This document shows, one piece after another, positions 1 to 11,289 of a stretch of 64,000 nt of DNA (position 1 is its first letter; each line of letters begins with the position of its first letter). The notes below the pieces were generated by a model. The model worked only from the letters and a program-made list of their open reading frames with translations, searched no databases and was not told the DNA's origin. The position numbers were made by a program, and so were the translations under genes. Origin of the DNA: Isoetes taiwanensis (Eukaryota; Streptophyta; Lycopodiopsida; Isoetales; Isoetaceae); contig JAJEKV010000913.1 of the NCBI GenBank assembly GCA_021234155.1, forward strand, positions 1-64,000, in the 5' to 3' direction.

Positions 1-705
1 GATATAAGTTTCCAACATATTACATATTGGCGACAGGCTGACAGTTTCTTAGGTGCCAGGTTAAAGCTCTGCTTCAAAAGATTGACAGAGAAGGGAAGCA
101 AAGTTAAAGGGTTTGACTGTCATTTCCCATTACTGCATCATTGTCCTTTCATTTTGCATTAGATTAACATTTCATTTTATTTTCATTGCATTTTCATTTT
201 ATGTTTTCACATCAAGCATTTCTTGTAAATTAGATGGGCGGCTTCATTGCGTTGCTTGTAGCGGGTGCGATAATCTTTGGCTCCAATCATTGTTCATCAT
301 GGAGTGTTATTATGGGGATGCTCCTATTTGGTATAAACCTTGCTTGAAATATTTATTTTCATTCTTTTCATTCATTTATTTTCATCTTAACTTGACACTA
401 GCATGTCGTATTCGTGTGGTCTCTTCTCTTTCCACTTGAAGCTCAAGCTGCTGGAGCTCGTCACCAACGTGGTAATCATGTTTATGTTTATTTAATTTTA
501 CTCATAAATCATGTCATGACATGATTGTTAAAATGCTCGTTTATGTCTAGAACATCAAAAAGGGAGTACAAGAAGAACACTATCTCTGAGCGATGCTCCA
601 GTTAGGAGAGTAAGGAGTGATCGATTGGAGGACCATACTCCAGGTTTTCTATGATATTCTTTTAAGCTATTTATTTGTGTTTTAACATATTTTACAAATT
701 TTAGA

Positions 706-3700
706 ATGCACTTTCCAGGGCATCAAGAAACACATTTAAGCAATCAACCACTACCAGAAGGCAATGAGCCACCACTTCAAGGCAATCAACCACCACAAGT
801 ACAAGGCAATCAACCACCAGTACAAAGCAATCAACCACCTGCTTGTTTGGCCACACTCACTCCTGAGATGATAAGTCAAGTTGTGGCATATGTTTTGGCT
901 TCTCAACCACAAAATCAAGGATCTGATGCTTCAAGGCGTAGCAGCGATGCTAGTATACATGAAAGAGGCGGTCCGGGGAGGATAGCTCAGACTTGCATGT
1001 CCCAAGGAATCTTGGAAAAGACTTTAGGTAGTAAGAGTTTACTTAGCATTCATTTTATTTATGTTGTTTTTAATGCATGCAATTTGATGAAAGATTTTTT
1101 TTTGTTAGTCTTTTTCTCTTCATTCTTAAAAATCTATGATGCATAGTGCATTATCGATTTACTTTTTTTTTTGAATTTGAATAGCAGTTTCTTTACCACT
1201 AATATTTTCTAAGGATGTTTTGTGTCTCTTTTTATTAGGAGTAAATAAAAGAGCACTACCAAGGAATGACAACCCACATCGTCGGGAAGAGGCGGGAGGT
1301 TCGAGATAAGGAAGAGATGGTGGTTAAGGCGCACCAAACAAATTGAAGGATGGCCCTAAGTTCTTGGTAAGTATAGAACTTAGTTAGAATCAAGTTGATG
1401 CACTTTTTCATATACTCTTTTTTTTTTTTTTATATATGGAAAATATCCCTGACCATAATGAGTGGGGGAAGTTATTCTACAACCGGTTGTATAACTTGGT
1501 TGACGTAAAGATCTCAAACATTTTTTCCCTTGATGGAGAATGGCCCGGGTTACAACCCTCAGAGATTGAAGATGTGCGAAAACGCTACGCCAACAATATC
1601 CGGCTATAAGAAAATACAAACATTTTAATTGGAAAAAAATAACTTCCATGATGGGTGATCACCTTAGGAGGAGGAGGTAACCAAATTTTATTCATTAGTT
1701 TCTTTTTTTGCTTATTTTAGTTTTTTTTTACTAATGGTTGTTGTATATGAAGAGTATATTATTCGAAAAAGATAAAGAAAGACAAAAAGACTTTCCTTTG
1801 ACTGGTCAAAGATACCCGTACCTCAAAATATCGCTAGCAGTTTACTTCAAGGTATAACTAGTAATTTTAATACACTTTTGCTATATGCCAATAATCTAAC
1901 TTCCTTCCATATAATGCTATAGATTGCATTGCAACGCCAAGGATCCGGATAGAAAACATTCAAAGCCTAACGAAAAATGCAACCTGGTAGTACTGCTGCG
2001 TCTCTCTCATTTGGGTTCTCCGTGGTAGATCTTCATTTATCTTCGATTTGTAAGTATTTATTTGCATATTATATTTGTAGTTAAAATTGTCTTATTTATA
2101 TATTGCCGTGATACTTGATATAGAAGACAATTTATGGTTTTAAACCCAACAATGAACACATCAACGTGGCAAGTGAGTTTGGAGCTACTGAGTTATTTCG
2201 AAGGCTAAGTGAAAATGGTGGTACTTTGCCAAGAGTGAATCCTAATGTAAGTAAATATTTTATTTATTTATTTGGTTTATTATTATATGTGTTATTTGCA
2301 TATTTGTATCTTTCTAGATGAACTTTAATTTAATGACTAGTAATGGTGCTGACATTCTTTGAAACATAAGTTAAAGACATAAATGCTTTGGGATGCAGTG
2401 AGAAAAGCCCTATCCCTTTCCCTTTTCCTTTTGCTCTATCCCGCATTTCATTTTTTCTTATTTTCTCTACTTTTTTTTTTCTTTTTTTTTTTCTAAATCT
2501 TTCTCACATATTTCCTTGTTTTCCCATCCCTTTCCTTCCCCCCCTTCTCCCGATAACCTTTTTCCCTTCCTTTTGCTCCTTCCTCCACCTTTTCCCTCTT
2601 CTCTTTTGTTTTGCCTTTTTCCCTTCCCTTTCTCTTTTTATGCCTTCTCTTTTCCCCCTTTTTTTTTCCATGTCTTCCTTTTTTCTTCAACCTTTTGCCT
2701 ATTTTTTTCTCCCTTTTTCATGCCTATTTTCCTTCTCTTTTCCTCCATTCCCCTCTTTTCCTCCATTTCCCTCTTTTCCTCCTTTTTTTTGTGTGCCCTT
2801 TTCCCTTCCATTTTCTTTTCTCCCTCCGGTTTCCATGCCCTTTTACCTTCCCTTTCCATCTCCTCACCCTTTCCCTCTTTCCCTTTTCCATGTTCCCTTT
2901 TCTCTTCCCTTTTCTATTTTCCTCATTTCCTTTTCCGTGTCTCTCTCTCTTTCCCCCCTTTTCCATTCTTTTTTTCTTTTCTATTTCCCTTTTCCCATGC
3001 CATTTTTCCCCACCCTTTTCTTCTTTCTATTTTTCAAGTGCTTCCTTTTCCTCCTTTTCCCACCTTTCCCTCTTCCGTGCAATTTTCCCTTCTTTCAACC
3101 CTTCATTTTTCTTTTTCTCTTTCCTTTCCTCGTGTCCTTTTTTCCCTTCCCCCCTCCATCACTCCCTGCTTCCCTTTCCCTTTTTCCCATTTCCTTTTCT
3201 TGATGGAATATTTTCTTTTCCATTTTCCTCCTTTGTCGATCCTTTTTCTGTGCATTTTTCCCTTCCTTTCCTTTTCCTTTTCCTTTTCTATGCCTTTTGC
3301 ACATTTGTTTTATTCTATTTCCTATACCATTTTCCTCTTTTCCCACCCTTTCTCTCTTGCCCTTTTCTTTTCCCTTTTTCTTTTTCCCTTTCTTCACCAT
3401 TTTCCTCTTCCCTTTTCTCTCATGCCTTCCCCCCTTCCTTTTCTCATTTCCTTTTTTTTTTCCTTGTGACCTTTACCTGGTTTCCCTTTCCCCTTTTCCC
3501 TTTCCCTTTTCTTTCTTCTCACTTTCCTTTTTCTATGCTTCCTTTTCTTTTCCCTCTCCCCATCCTTTTCTTATTTCCCCTTGTCCCTTCCCTTTTCCTC
3601 ATTTTTCCAACCTTTCACTCTTCCCCTCTTCTTGATGCCATTTGTCCCTTCCTTTTTCCTCTTTTCTCAACGCTTCTCTTTTTCCCCCTTTTCCCATGAT

Positions 3701-4405
3701 CCTTCCTTTTCCCATGCTTTTTCCTCCCTTTTCCATGCTTTTTCTCCTTCATTTTCTCATTTTTTCAACCTTTCCTCTTTCCTTTTTTTTTCATGCCCTT
3801 TCCATTTACCTTTTCCACTTTATCTCTTCCTCCTTCCCTCGTGCCCTTTTCCCAGGTTCCCTTTTTCGTTTTCCATGCCTTTTTCTCTTCTCTTATCCCC
3901 ACCCTTTTCCCTTTTCCTTTTACCCTTTTCCCTTTTCCCCATGCCTTTTTGCCCTTCACATTCTCTCTTTCCACTTCCCTTTTTCTTTTCCCCTTTTTCA
4001 TTTACCCTTACCCCTTAAGAGATCGAAGCATGACCAATCACAGTGTTGGTAAGTCGTGCAATAAATCTAGGCCTTGGGATGCATCCAGATGATCTCGGCC
4101 ATTCAAATTAGGGCTCGATGCACTACACACTTACGGTATAACATTATAATATAAGATTATAAAAATTCTAGGAAGCTATTCGAGAACTAGATGGGGCCCT
4201 TGCTGATGATGTAATGCATCACCAAGGTCAATCATCTGCTGCTTTGCAAGATCAATTCCAGGATGAGGATGATACTGATGAGGATAGGGATCATGATGAT
4301 GATAACAATGACAATCGTACAGATGATGATGATGATGATGATGCATCAACAGAGAATGATCGCTATGATAGTTCTGATGGTGAGTGTGATGTTCCAGATG
4401 ATTAG
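706..4405 (+). CDS. CACTA transposase-like gene (Ptta/En-Spm type), split into exons
   Basis: Exon-like blocks in order are: 706-1020, with repeated NQPP units and the segment LTPEMISQVVAYVLASQ; about 1255-1360, ending NKRALPRNDNPHRREE; 1443-1609, containing EWGKLFYNRLYNLVDVKI and SEIEDVRKRYANN; 2135-2245, containing HINVASEFGATELFRRLSEN; and about 4171-4405, a C-terminal acidic exon starting EAIRELDGALADDVMHH and ending in a long Asp run plus SDGECDVPDD before a TAG at 4403-4405. Plausible GT and AG signals sit between blocks. Exon edges are approximate and I could not prove one continuous frame, so the gene may be partly decayed. The block order and composition match transposase genes carried at the 3' side of plant CACTA elements. 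Confidence 0.5.
2397..4016 (+). repeat. 1.6-kb homopyrimidine minisatellite inside the CACTA element
   Basis: The + strand is almost pure C/T for about 1.6 kb, built from CCCTTTTCCCTTCC-type words. It is punctuated by CATGCC/CATGTC/CGTGTC about every 50 bp, for example ATG at 2670 and 2720, and further marks near 2833, 2887, 2935 and 2995. CAACCTTT is a second recurrent mark. Such a strand-asymmetric tract can form triplex (H-DNA). It lies between the fourth and fifth transposase exon blocks, so it is probably intronic. The open frames here (F/P/S-rich on +, K/R/E-rich on -) are artefacts of base composition. Confidence 0.85.
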
Positions 4406-4559
4406 ATATAGGCATCACATAGTGACTTCTTTTTGACACGATTTTTTCTTACTCTTCTTGTTTCATGACACATAAATATATACTCTACTCTATTCTATTT
4501 TCGTTTCTTCTTATTCAATATTCTTTAGAAAATGACTTTCAAGCTTCTTACATTTTTTT

Positions 4560-5139
4560 TTATTAAAATTGTTACACGTCGCAACAAAAACATGCTAAAT
4601 ACGATGTCACAATGAAAATGCCATTTGAAACGTCAAAACAACGTGTTTGTAACGTAAAGAACGACGTCTTAAAGACGTTACGACGACGTGTGAAGAACGT
4701 TTTGGACCTTGCAAATATGTTGCACGCACGTCGAAACCAACTTTTCATGGGTAACGTAAATAGAACGACATTAGAACGTCCTAGCGACGTATTAACAACG
4801 TCTTAAAGACGTCTTAAAGACGTTACGACGACGTGTCAAAGACGTTCTGGACGTTGTAAATATGTTGCACGCACGTCGAAAACAATGTTTTATGGGTAAC
4901 GTAAATAGAACGAGATTAGAACGTCCTAGCGACGTATTAACAACGTCCGCGATTGGCGCCACGCGGACGCCGCAAACATGGCGTTTCACTGCGGCGTGGC
5001 GCCGCCTAATTTTAATCCTAGGCGGCGTCATTTGCAACGTCCGTGCAACATTTGCAAGACGTCCTCATGCGACGTCTGACGTCTCTAATACGTCAATGTG
5101 ACGTCGCTAACGACGTCGCTAATAGCCCGTTCTGTAGTG
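4560..5139 (+). repeat. CACTA subterminal GACGTC repeat array and terminal inverted repeat
   Basis: ACGTC or GACGT occurs dozens of times in both orientations. It includes a tandem duplication of 145 bp: the word GTCTTAAAGACGTTACG starts at 4666 and again at 4811, and both copies continue through TGTTGCACGCACGTCGAAA and GTCCTAGCGACGTATTAAC. CACTA transposases bind subterminal motif arrays of this kind in other plants. The array ends at the terminal CTGTAGTG (5132-5139). Confidence 0.75.
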
Positions 5140-5142
5140 GTG

Positions 5143-7139
5143 CCTGATGGAAGAAAAGAAGGAGTATGATGACTTTGGCGATTATACCTTTAGGGGTAAC
5201 CGAGAAGAGGCAATACATAGGAATTCTAAGTCCCGATAAAAAAAATCAAGACGAGGTGTATAGATTAGAAGGGGTGAGATTATATAGACCAGTAGTCTAT
5301 ATATCCTAAGAGTTACCCTACTCGCGGGGAGCAATTCTAAATGCTGAAGTAGAAGTTGGAGGATCCGTTGCCTTTAGGCATAGACCGCTTAGAGATTATG
5401 ACTTGGAAACTCTTAAGAGGGAAAGGAATTGGATAACCATATGGCGGTTACTAACGAGGTAGTAAACCTTCGGAATTATGGCATAATCCCATGGGTGGTA
5501 TTATAGTGTATGTACACGACTGGAATACCATAAGGCACTAAAGGGATGGTTGAAGTAGCTGGGGATCCTATCCAAAAATGTAGGCAGCATATAGCTTCCA
5601 ACATAGAGCTGGTCACTGCCCAGTTGGGGAGTCGGTGGCTCAGCCACATTATAAAGGTACATAGGCAATGGGTTTTGTTTCAAAGAACTACCAAGCTTAC
5701 ACTTTAGCTAAGTTAGAGCAGAGCTCTAGCATTATGGGATGTGGAAAAGGACGAGCATATCCTAAAGTTACTGATGAAGGATCTGGAGATACGTTCGAAA
5801 TGTGCAAAGGACCGTCTATCCGTTGCATGTTAGGGTATGATGTGGTAGTTGGCACTTGAAATAAATGTCAACGGCCAATAGAATAAAGCTCGAGGATATG
5901 GGGTTGAATAGTACAATAGTACAATTCCAGGATAGGTATCGAATAGCAGTTACCTGCTAAAAGTTCGAATGTGTCTTGCATAGACTCCTAAGACTAGCTT
6001 TCCCACATGGTCCATACCCGGATCAGGCAGAGATGAACATCATGGGTTACATGGAGGTGTAAGTTAGAATATACAGGGCTCGAACATCGCTACAAGCCCG
6101 TGTTATATCAAATGTCGGTATTGTAGGAAGGCTCACAAAATACCAGGCAGACACCTTGATGTCTCCAGGTAATTTACGTTGCATAGGAAGGCTCACTGGG
6201 CAACTTAGGCCATGACTATGGCTTAGATGAGGATGCCAAGTCACTTGGAATGTGACAACTGCAGCATAACGTCATGACAGAGAAATATAATGGCTAACAT
6301 TTCTAGGACATAGGACAACATTGAATCATAACCCCCAATGATAGGTGGGTTAACAATATAAGGGCCATATAATAGCGGCTTAGAAGCCACAAGACAGTTA
6401 ACGAACCTGAAGGAGTCAATGGATTGATGACTCCATTGAATAAAGGTCACAGCCAGAGGGTAAGTTGTATACGTTGTGCCAGGCGTAAGGGCCGGGATAC
6501 TGGAAATTGGCCATAGATGTAGAAAACATATTGAAGAAGAGAAGGAATAAAGGGCCCTTATGAATGATATTTAGCAATCTGGATAGGGTGGTTATTTCCT
6601 AACATGAAGGTTAGTCTTTGCTGACATGCAAAGGTATACCTGCGGCTTGAAAGGCAACAAGAGCTGGAAAACTCTTTAAAGATTTGGTGTATGACTTAAG
6701 GAAGAAGACTTGCATGTCCTAGGACAACATGGTGAATTGAATTCACCAAGGACCTTTTTAATAAATAGATAGATAGGTAGATAGCATTTATAGGTCATGC
6801 CACATTGGCAGCGTCCATGAGGACATATGACGAACCCCCAGAGACTTGAACACAAGATCTTTGAATAGAGGAGGCCATTCTTGAGAGGTCTTTGGGTGGT
6901 ACGGTCCCCTAGTATATTCACATAATCCCTTGGAATATGTAAGTTCATTTGCGGACTTAAGACCATACCTAGATACCATAGAAGGAGGTGAGTAATCAAC
7001 AATGGTTGGAGGCGAGTGGAAAGTATGGAAGAATACTCCAAAAGAGGGTAGACCGCTGTCACTCTGACCGGCGTGTAGCGCAGATAATTAATTACATGTG
7101 TATATGTGGTGAAGCTTGGCACAAAAGAATACTAAAGTG
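5143..7139. other. No recognisable gene; old repeat debris
   Basis: Only short open frames below 150 codons occur on both strands and none shows a known domain. Inside it, 6765-6840 holds a reverse-strand retroposon 3' end with (GATA)n, described separately. The rest looks like decayed repeat sequence of unknown class. Confidence 0.5.
6765..6840 (-). repeat. Retroposon 3'-end fragment, family A, with (CTAT)n tail
   Basis: Read on the minus strand it contains CGTCATATGTCC, then GCTGCCAATGTGGCATGAC, then AAATGCTATCTACCTATC. The same order of words occurs at about 44110-44170 (-) and 49635-49705 (+). The shared order ending in a CTAT microsatellite suggests the 3' end of one LINE or SINE family. 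Confidence 0.5.
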
Positions 7140-7970
7140 AACAGGTTTTGGTTAATCAGTTTGCGGACGATACCTTCTTGCTAGTGGATGGTGAAGAGAA
7201 TAATGTGCAGATAATCAAAAAGATTTTGGATATATTTTCAATTGCATCTGGCTGTCTCCTTAATTGGGCTAAGTGTAGTGCTTTATGGGTGGGGAAGGAA
7301 GCAGTTCCGCATTTTTTATATGAGTATGCCTAGAAGGTTGTTGTACCATCTGCAAAGACAAAGCTTTTAGGAGTCCCCTTTGGTTTAGATATTGACATGA
7401 ATGAAGCATGGGATGAAATTATCTTAAATTTACAAAGGCAACTGATTTGGTGGAGAGGTTCAAAGTTATCCTTGGCAGGTAGAATTCAAGTAGCTAAGTC
7501 AGTATTGAACAATACACATATTTATTTGGTTTTCAGTTCTATTGGCTCCGGCTTCTAAGTTTCTTGAGAGATAAAAAAAGATTGTAGAGATTTTTGTGCG
7601 GTGTACCGATCGAGGGGAGGCCTTCGTGAAGGTGGCGTGGAAGAAATGTATGTTGTTTAAACAAGAAGGAGGTCTTGGTATGTTGGATCTTTCTTTACAG
7701 GGTAAGGTCTTAGCTTCTAAACTATTGTTCAGTTTGTTGAAAGATGATTGTGCATCACCAGGTATGAAGTTACTTAAACAATCAGTAAAGAAGTGTATGG
7801 TTTTTCATAAGCGAGGTGTGAGAATTGAGCTCCCTTGGGCATTGTTATATCCATTGAAAGCTTCTTCACATGCCTCTCCAGTACTGAAAGGCTTGCTTCG
7901 GGCCTGGAAGGTAGTCCAGCAGGTGATTACATTTGATTGGGAAGCTTGTCTCCAGGCATCTTCCCCCTTT
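7140..7970 (+). pseudogene. LINE (non-LTR) reverse transcriptase, 5'-truncated and frameshifted
   Basis: The fragment opens at NQFADDTFLLVDGEE, the catalytic F/Y-A-D-D box of non-LTR reverse transcriptase. It continues with IASGCLLNWAKCSALWVG and KLLGVPFGLDIDMNEAWDE, then WWRGSKLSLAGRIQVAKSV, the usual order of the thumb and connection region in plant LINEs. A stop interrupts at 7334, and a frame change near 7530-7596 leads to the second open block (7596 onward), which contains FVKVAWKKCMLFKQEGGLGM. Everything 5' of the FADD box is missing, as expected of 5'-truncated LINE insertions. It is inactive. Its 3' side abuts antisense Helitron sequence at about 7970. Confidence 0.85.
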
Positions 7971-8643
7971 CTGTGGTTGCCTTTGTATACTCATGGACAA
8001 ACACCTCATCCCGAAATATCATATATGGATCTACTGCACGCTCAGGAAGAATGAAATGAAACTCCTTTAAAGATCGCCCGACAGAGTTCATATGATCTTC
8101 AATGTCTAGAAGTGCCATGCCAAATAATTGATCGCAGATATTTACACTTTGATCTTCTGCAACCTTCGTGCCTCATGCAAGAAGTCATCGATCATAGAAA
8201 GCTTGACTTCTTCCCACAGTTGTAGTGGATTCGATGGTTCACAATTTGAAAGGATCATGGCGAACATGTGCCGCAATTGTGGTGGCATGCCCCATCCTGC
8301 TGTTTCTTGAAGAGATCAAGCCATTCTGTGTCATCACGAAGCAACCCACGACGAATGCAAGCTTCTTTATATGTTGCACACAACTCCCCGTCAAAAGAGC
8401 GTAAATCTTCAAAACTAATTGCTTTTATCACGGGTCAGCGAGTCGTAAATAGTATCGCTCTCCTTCTGAAGGATTAACAAAGTACATACGTCCAATAGTG
8501 GGAAACTTCTGGGTATTCTCTCTGACCTTCCATTTTCGACTGGGTTGATCGTAGGTAAACTTTTTAGAAAAATCATGATAGAGCAATTGAGCAGCCTCTC
8601 TAGCCTCTCTACCCCCAGATGCATTCATCTCGAAAGAATACAT
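7927..8643 (-). pseudogene. Helitron helicase (PIF1-like) fragment, degraded
   Basis: On the minus strand, 8643 to 8428 encodes YHDFSKKFTYDQPSRKWKV then IGRMYFVNPSEGERYYLRL. This corresponds to the conserved IGR-Y-V-P-GE-YLR block upstream of the helicase core in Helitron Rep/helicase proteins. After a break near 8430 it continues with SFEDLRSFDGELCATYKEAC and RRGLLRDDTEWL, then MALLDIEDHMNSVGRSLKEF (8118 down to 7927), again in the order expected for Helitron helicases. Stops and frameshifts separate the blocks. The helicase Walker motifs are not present, so this is a dead fragment. Confidence 0.75.
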
Positions 8644-8845
8644 TAAATATTATCATATATCCAAAACACAATGCTAAGCCTAAGCACATGCCAAAACAAC
8701 ATGAAGACAAAGTATCTTAAAGTGCTTTTGGGTTTATGGCTAAGTTGCATTATTGAGCAATTAAGTTGAATTTGTATAAAACAAATTGAAACTTTAAGAT
8801 GGGCTTTTATTTTAAGAATGCTTAAACTAAAGGCATTCATGCACA

Positions 8846-9289
8846 TTACATATCCAATCCATGTTGCATAACGTATTCCATGAATAACGTAGCTTCCATA
8901 GCCTCCACAAACTTATGGACTCTCACAAAACCGCGTTTGCGAAAGCTAGCATACATTTGTCTGGCAAAATTTTCAATATCTAGCTCAATTTTGACCTCCG
9001 ACCGTATCTCAACTCCAACCAACCCTAGGATTTCATACCACTCTCCAAAAACTCTCAAAACCCAAATCAGACCCTTAATGCTCACTTGCATCCCATCATT
9101 CCCCAGTGCAACACTTTCTGCGGCTTCTTCCAATTCGCTCTTCCAATCCACCACCTCTGCTAAATATTGAAAGTATGCATCAAAATCATCGTCATCATCA
9201 AATCGTGGCAAGGCATGTCCATCTCTAAAGAATTGTGCCACAAGTTTTGGGTAAGAATCCCATGGAACATTTACCACCACCATCTGCAT
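8846..9289 (-). CDS. Uncharacterised 148-aa ORF upstream of the Helitron fragment
   Basis: An uninterrupted frame starts MQMVVVNVPWDSYPKLVAQF and ends YVMQHGLDM before a stop. It has an acidic stretch FDDDDDFDAYFQYLAE and a regular hydrophobic/acidic pattern suggesting helices; there is no signal peptide or membrane segment. It reads in the same direction as the Helitron helicase remnant 200 bp downstream, so it may be a captured host exon or a Helitron accessory ORF. I do not recognise the family. An antisense 96-aa frame over the same DNA is treated as a shadow. Confidence 0.4.
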   Translation of the reverse strand: MQMVVVNVPWDSYPKLVAQFFRDGHALPRFDDDDDFDAYFQYLAEVVDWKSELEEAAESVALGNDGMQVSIKGLIWVLRVFGEWYEILGLVGVEIRSEVKIELDIENFARQMYASFRKRGFVRVHKFVEAMEATLFMEYVMQHGLDM

Positions 9290-9437
9290 TATGGAAATGA
9301 TATTTTAAGTCAATTCATATTTTGTATTGTGAGTTAAAGTTTGGCATTTCATGCTTATATTAAAGTGGTGCATTTGATTCAAATTTTATGCTAGTGGACA
9401 CTAAGTTTAATTTAATATAAGGTAACTGAATTATTTC

Positions 9438-10129
9438 TGCCATTAGTTTTACTAAACTGTTGTTCATACGAGTAGGTTGTTTAACGATTTAGACCCTTAA
9501 AGTTTATCTACGTTTGCTTTTGTTAGGGCCCGAAGGGCCCAATTTTTTTTTTAATATAGCAATCAACACACAACTACCATTGACATTTTCAATACAAACC
9601 ATTGCATTTAACACATTTAAATTAAAATCCCCCTTAAACCCCCTTTGGTTTGGGTGCATATTCACGCGGGGGGTTACTTCGGGCAACGAGAGCTGTCGGA
9701 TGGGCATATTTGCCTTTTATTCCAAGATCTGGACCGTACATAGCAATCCTCGTTTGTGGGGTATACATGTATAAGCTTTTGTATACTGTATATTAAAGTT
9801 TGCAAAATACTATAAGGTTTGAGAAAATGTACTTAATGGTGTTAATTTTGTACATGTATTGTAAATATATTTTTTGGGGCTCCTTTGCCCACGTAACCCC
9901 GTGTGAATATGCACCCAAACCAAAGGGGGTTTAAGGGGGATTTTAATTTAAATGTGTTAAATGCAATGGTTTGTATTGAAAATGTCAATGGTAGTTGTGT
10001 GTTGATTGCTATATTAAAAAAAAATTTGGGCCCTTCGGGCCCTAACAAAAGCAAACGTAGATAACTTTAAGGGTCTAAATCGTTAAACAACCTACTCGTA
10101 TGAACAACAGTTTAGTAAAACTAATGGCA
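9438..10129. mobile_element. Foldback/MITE-like element, copy 1
   Basis: The left arm (9438-about 9690) is the inverse of the right arm (about 9880-10129). The outer ~85 bp of each arm contains CATACGAGTAGGTTGTTTAA or its complement. Next comes a short hairpin, GGGCCCGAAGGGCCC, then AATATAGCAATCAACACACA and CCTTAAACCCCCTTTGG. The loop of about 190 bp is unique. A second, truncated copy lies at 16103-16636 with its loop in the opposite orientation. No coding capacity; the two ~70-90-codon frames across the arms are shadows. Confidence 0.8.
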
Positions 10130-10689
10130 ACGACATTTGCCATTACTTGGGGCTTGTGCTTTTAGTCTCAATTTGCTAGAAGAGCCACTTGGAAACGAGA
10201 AGGCTTCCTATTCTGAAATGTAAATATGAAGCAAAGGCCGCCGCGAACGTTTCTCTTTTCCAGCCTTTTGTATATACCCCAGCCTTTTGTATACACTAAA
10301 CATCCCTGCTACTCTACCAAGGTGAATAAGTTACAATTTTTTCTTTGAAATCAAATTAAATAGTGTTCACACTACAAAGAGGTGTGAATAAATAGCAACA
10401 TGTGACAACATCTACTGTGGCATTGTGCTAGTTCTAGAAATTACATCTGGATCCACTGATAGACTATACCAAGCTTCCTTTTCATCTACTTCCTCTCCCA
10501 AAATAGGGAGCATGGAAACCTGCTGTTTAAATTTATCTATTCATGGAAGATGGTACATGAAAAGGAATTGAACTTGATGACAGTTGTAAATGTCTCCTTA
10601 GTTTAAATGATGAGACAATTAAGAAAATGTCAGACCAATACATGTAATTAATTAGTTTGTAGGAGGAAGTGACAATACCACTTATACAT

Positions 10690-11245
10690 CTAAAGTACAA
10701 TGCCACTGCCATAAAACTTATCCAACAGATGAAAAATACTTTGCCTTCTATGGTCTATTACTTTTGCAACATGGAGTGCAAAGATAACAGTCATGTTGCT
10801 TATCTGACCTTTAAATTCCTTGTGCATCACATCTAGAACAATGTCCCCATATTTGTCGCACCATTGCCTGAGTTGAAAACAAATCCACAGCTTGAGTTGA
10901 AAACAAATGCACAGCTTCAAAAGATGTTCCTGGTCATTTTTGCAGAGAAAAATAGGATTAGACATAGACCACGAACTACTGTGTTACAATTCATATAAGA
11001 TGCATACGTTAATATCAACATCTGAGTAGGATTTCTCCACCTCATCTCCAGCATAATCCTGTCCAGTTCCTTCTTGATATTTTCACCCAAAACCTCTGCG
11101 AGGCACAAAGTTGTCCTTGACCATCACGAACCGGGTGTATTTAACTTTAATGGACTCTCTTGCCGTTGTTGGCGGTTTCACATTAGGCTTTAGAAAAAAT
11201 GCCTCTTTCAAATCTAGCTCTGGTATTTTTTTCAACAAAGACATG
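10690..11245 (-). pseudogene. Unrecognised gene fragment with possible exons
   Basis: Reading leftward from about 11245, a frame begins MSLLKKIPELDLKEAFFLK and continues to YTRFVMVKDNFVP. It then shifts frame to LAEVLGENIKKELDRIMLEM (11108 down). After a possible intron another block runs QWCDKYGDIVLDVMHKEF to HLLDKFYGSGIVL and a stop (10690). A 23-bp duplication containing TTTGTTTTCAACTCAAG precedes the last block. Composition and length suggest real coding ancestry, but I know no family that fits. Confidence 0.3.
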
Positions 11246-11289
11246 ATTTGGCCGGTTTGAGTAAAGCTCCGATTGCGGCGAAAAATAAG

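Larger units (their letters stand above)
1..5139 (+). mobile_element. CACTA (En/Spm) DNA transposon, 3' portion; 5' end outside window
   Basis: The right boundary is visible: position 5132-5139 reads CTGTAGTG, the reverse complement of the CACTACAG terminus that defines CACTA elements. It follows about 550 bp of GACGTC/ACGTC-rich subterminal repeats (4560-5131). Left of that are exon-like blocks with the character of plant Ptta/En-Spm transposases: a Pro/Gln-rich N-terminal part and an acidic C-terminus. No CACTA start is found at the left edge, so the 5' terminus lies upstream. The 3-bp target duplication cannot be tested without the other end. The interior at 113-700 shows no domain I recognise. 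CACTA identity is well supported by the 3' end; autonomy is unknown. Confidence 0.75.

Noticed and set aside
2388-4092. Several 100-360-codon open frames in the pyrimidine tract (F/S/P-rich and, antisense, K/R/E-rich)
   Set aside because: Open only because C/T-only DNA cannot form stop codons on one strand; residues reflect base composition, not a protein.
4176-4439. His-rich 87-codon minus-strand frame
   Set aside because: Antisense of the Asp-rich C-terminal exon of the CACTA transposase; GAT repeats read backwards give ATC/CAT.
9514-10054. Two near-identical ~70-86-codon frames beginning MLLLGPEGP
   Set aside because: They are the two arms of the foldback inverted repeat read from both strands; no protein features.
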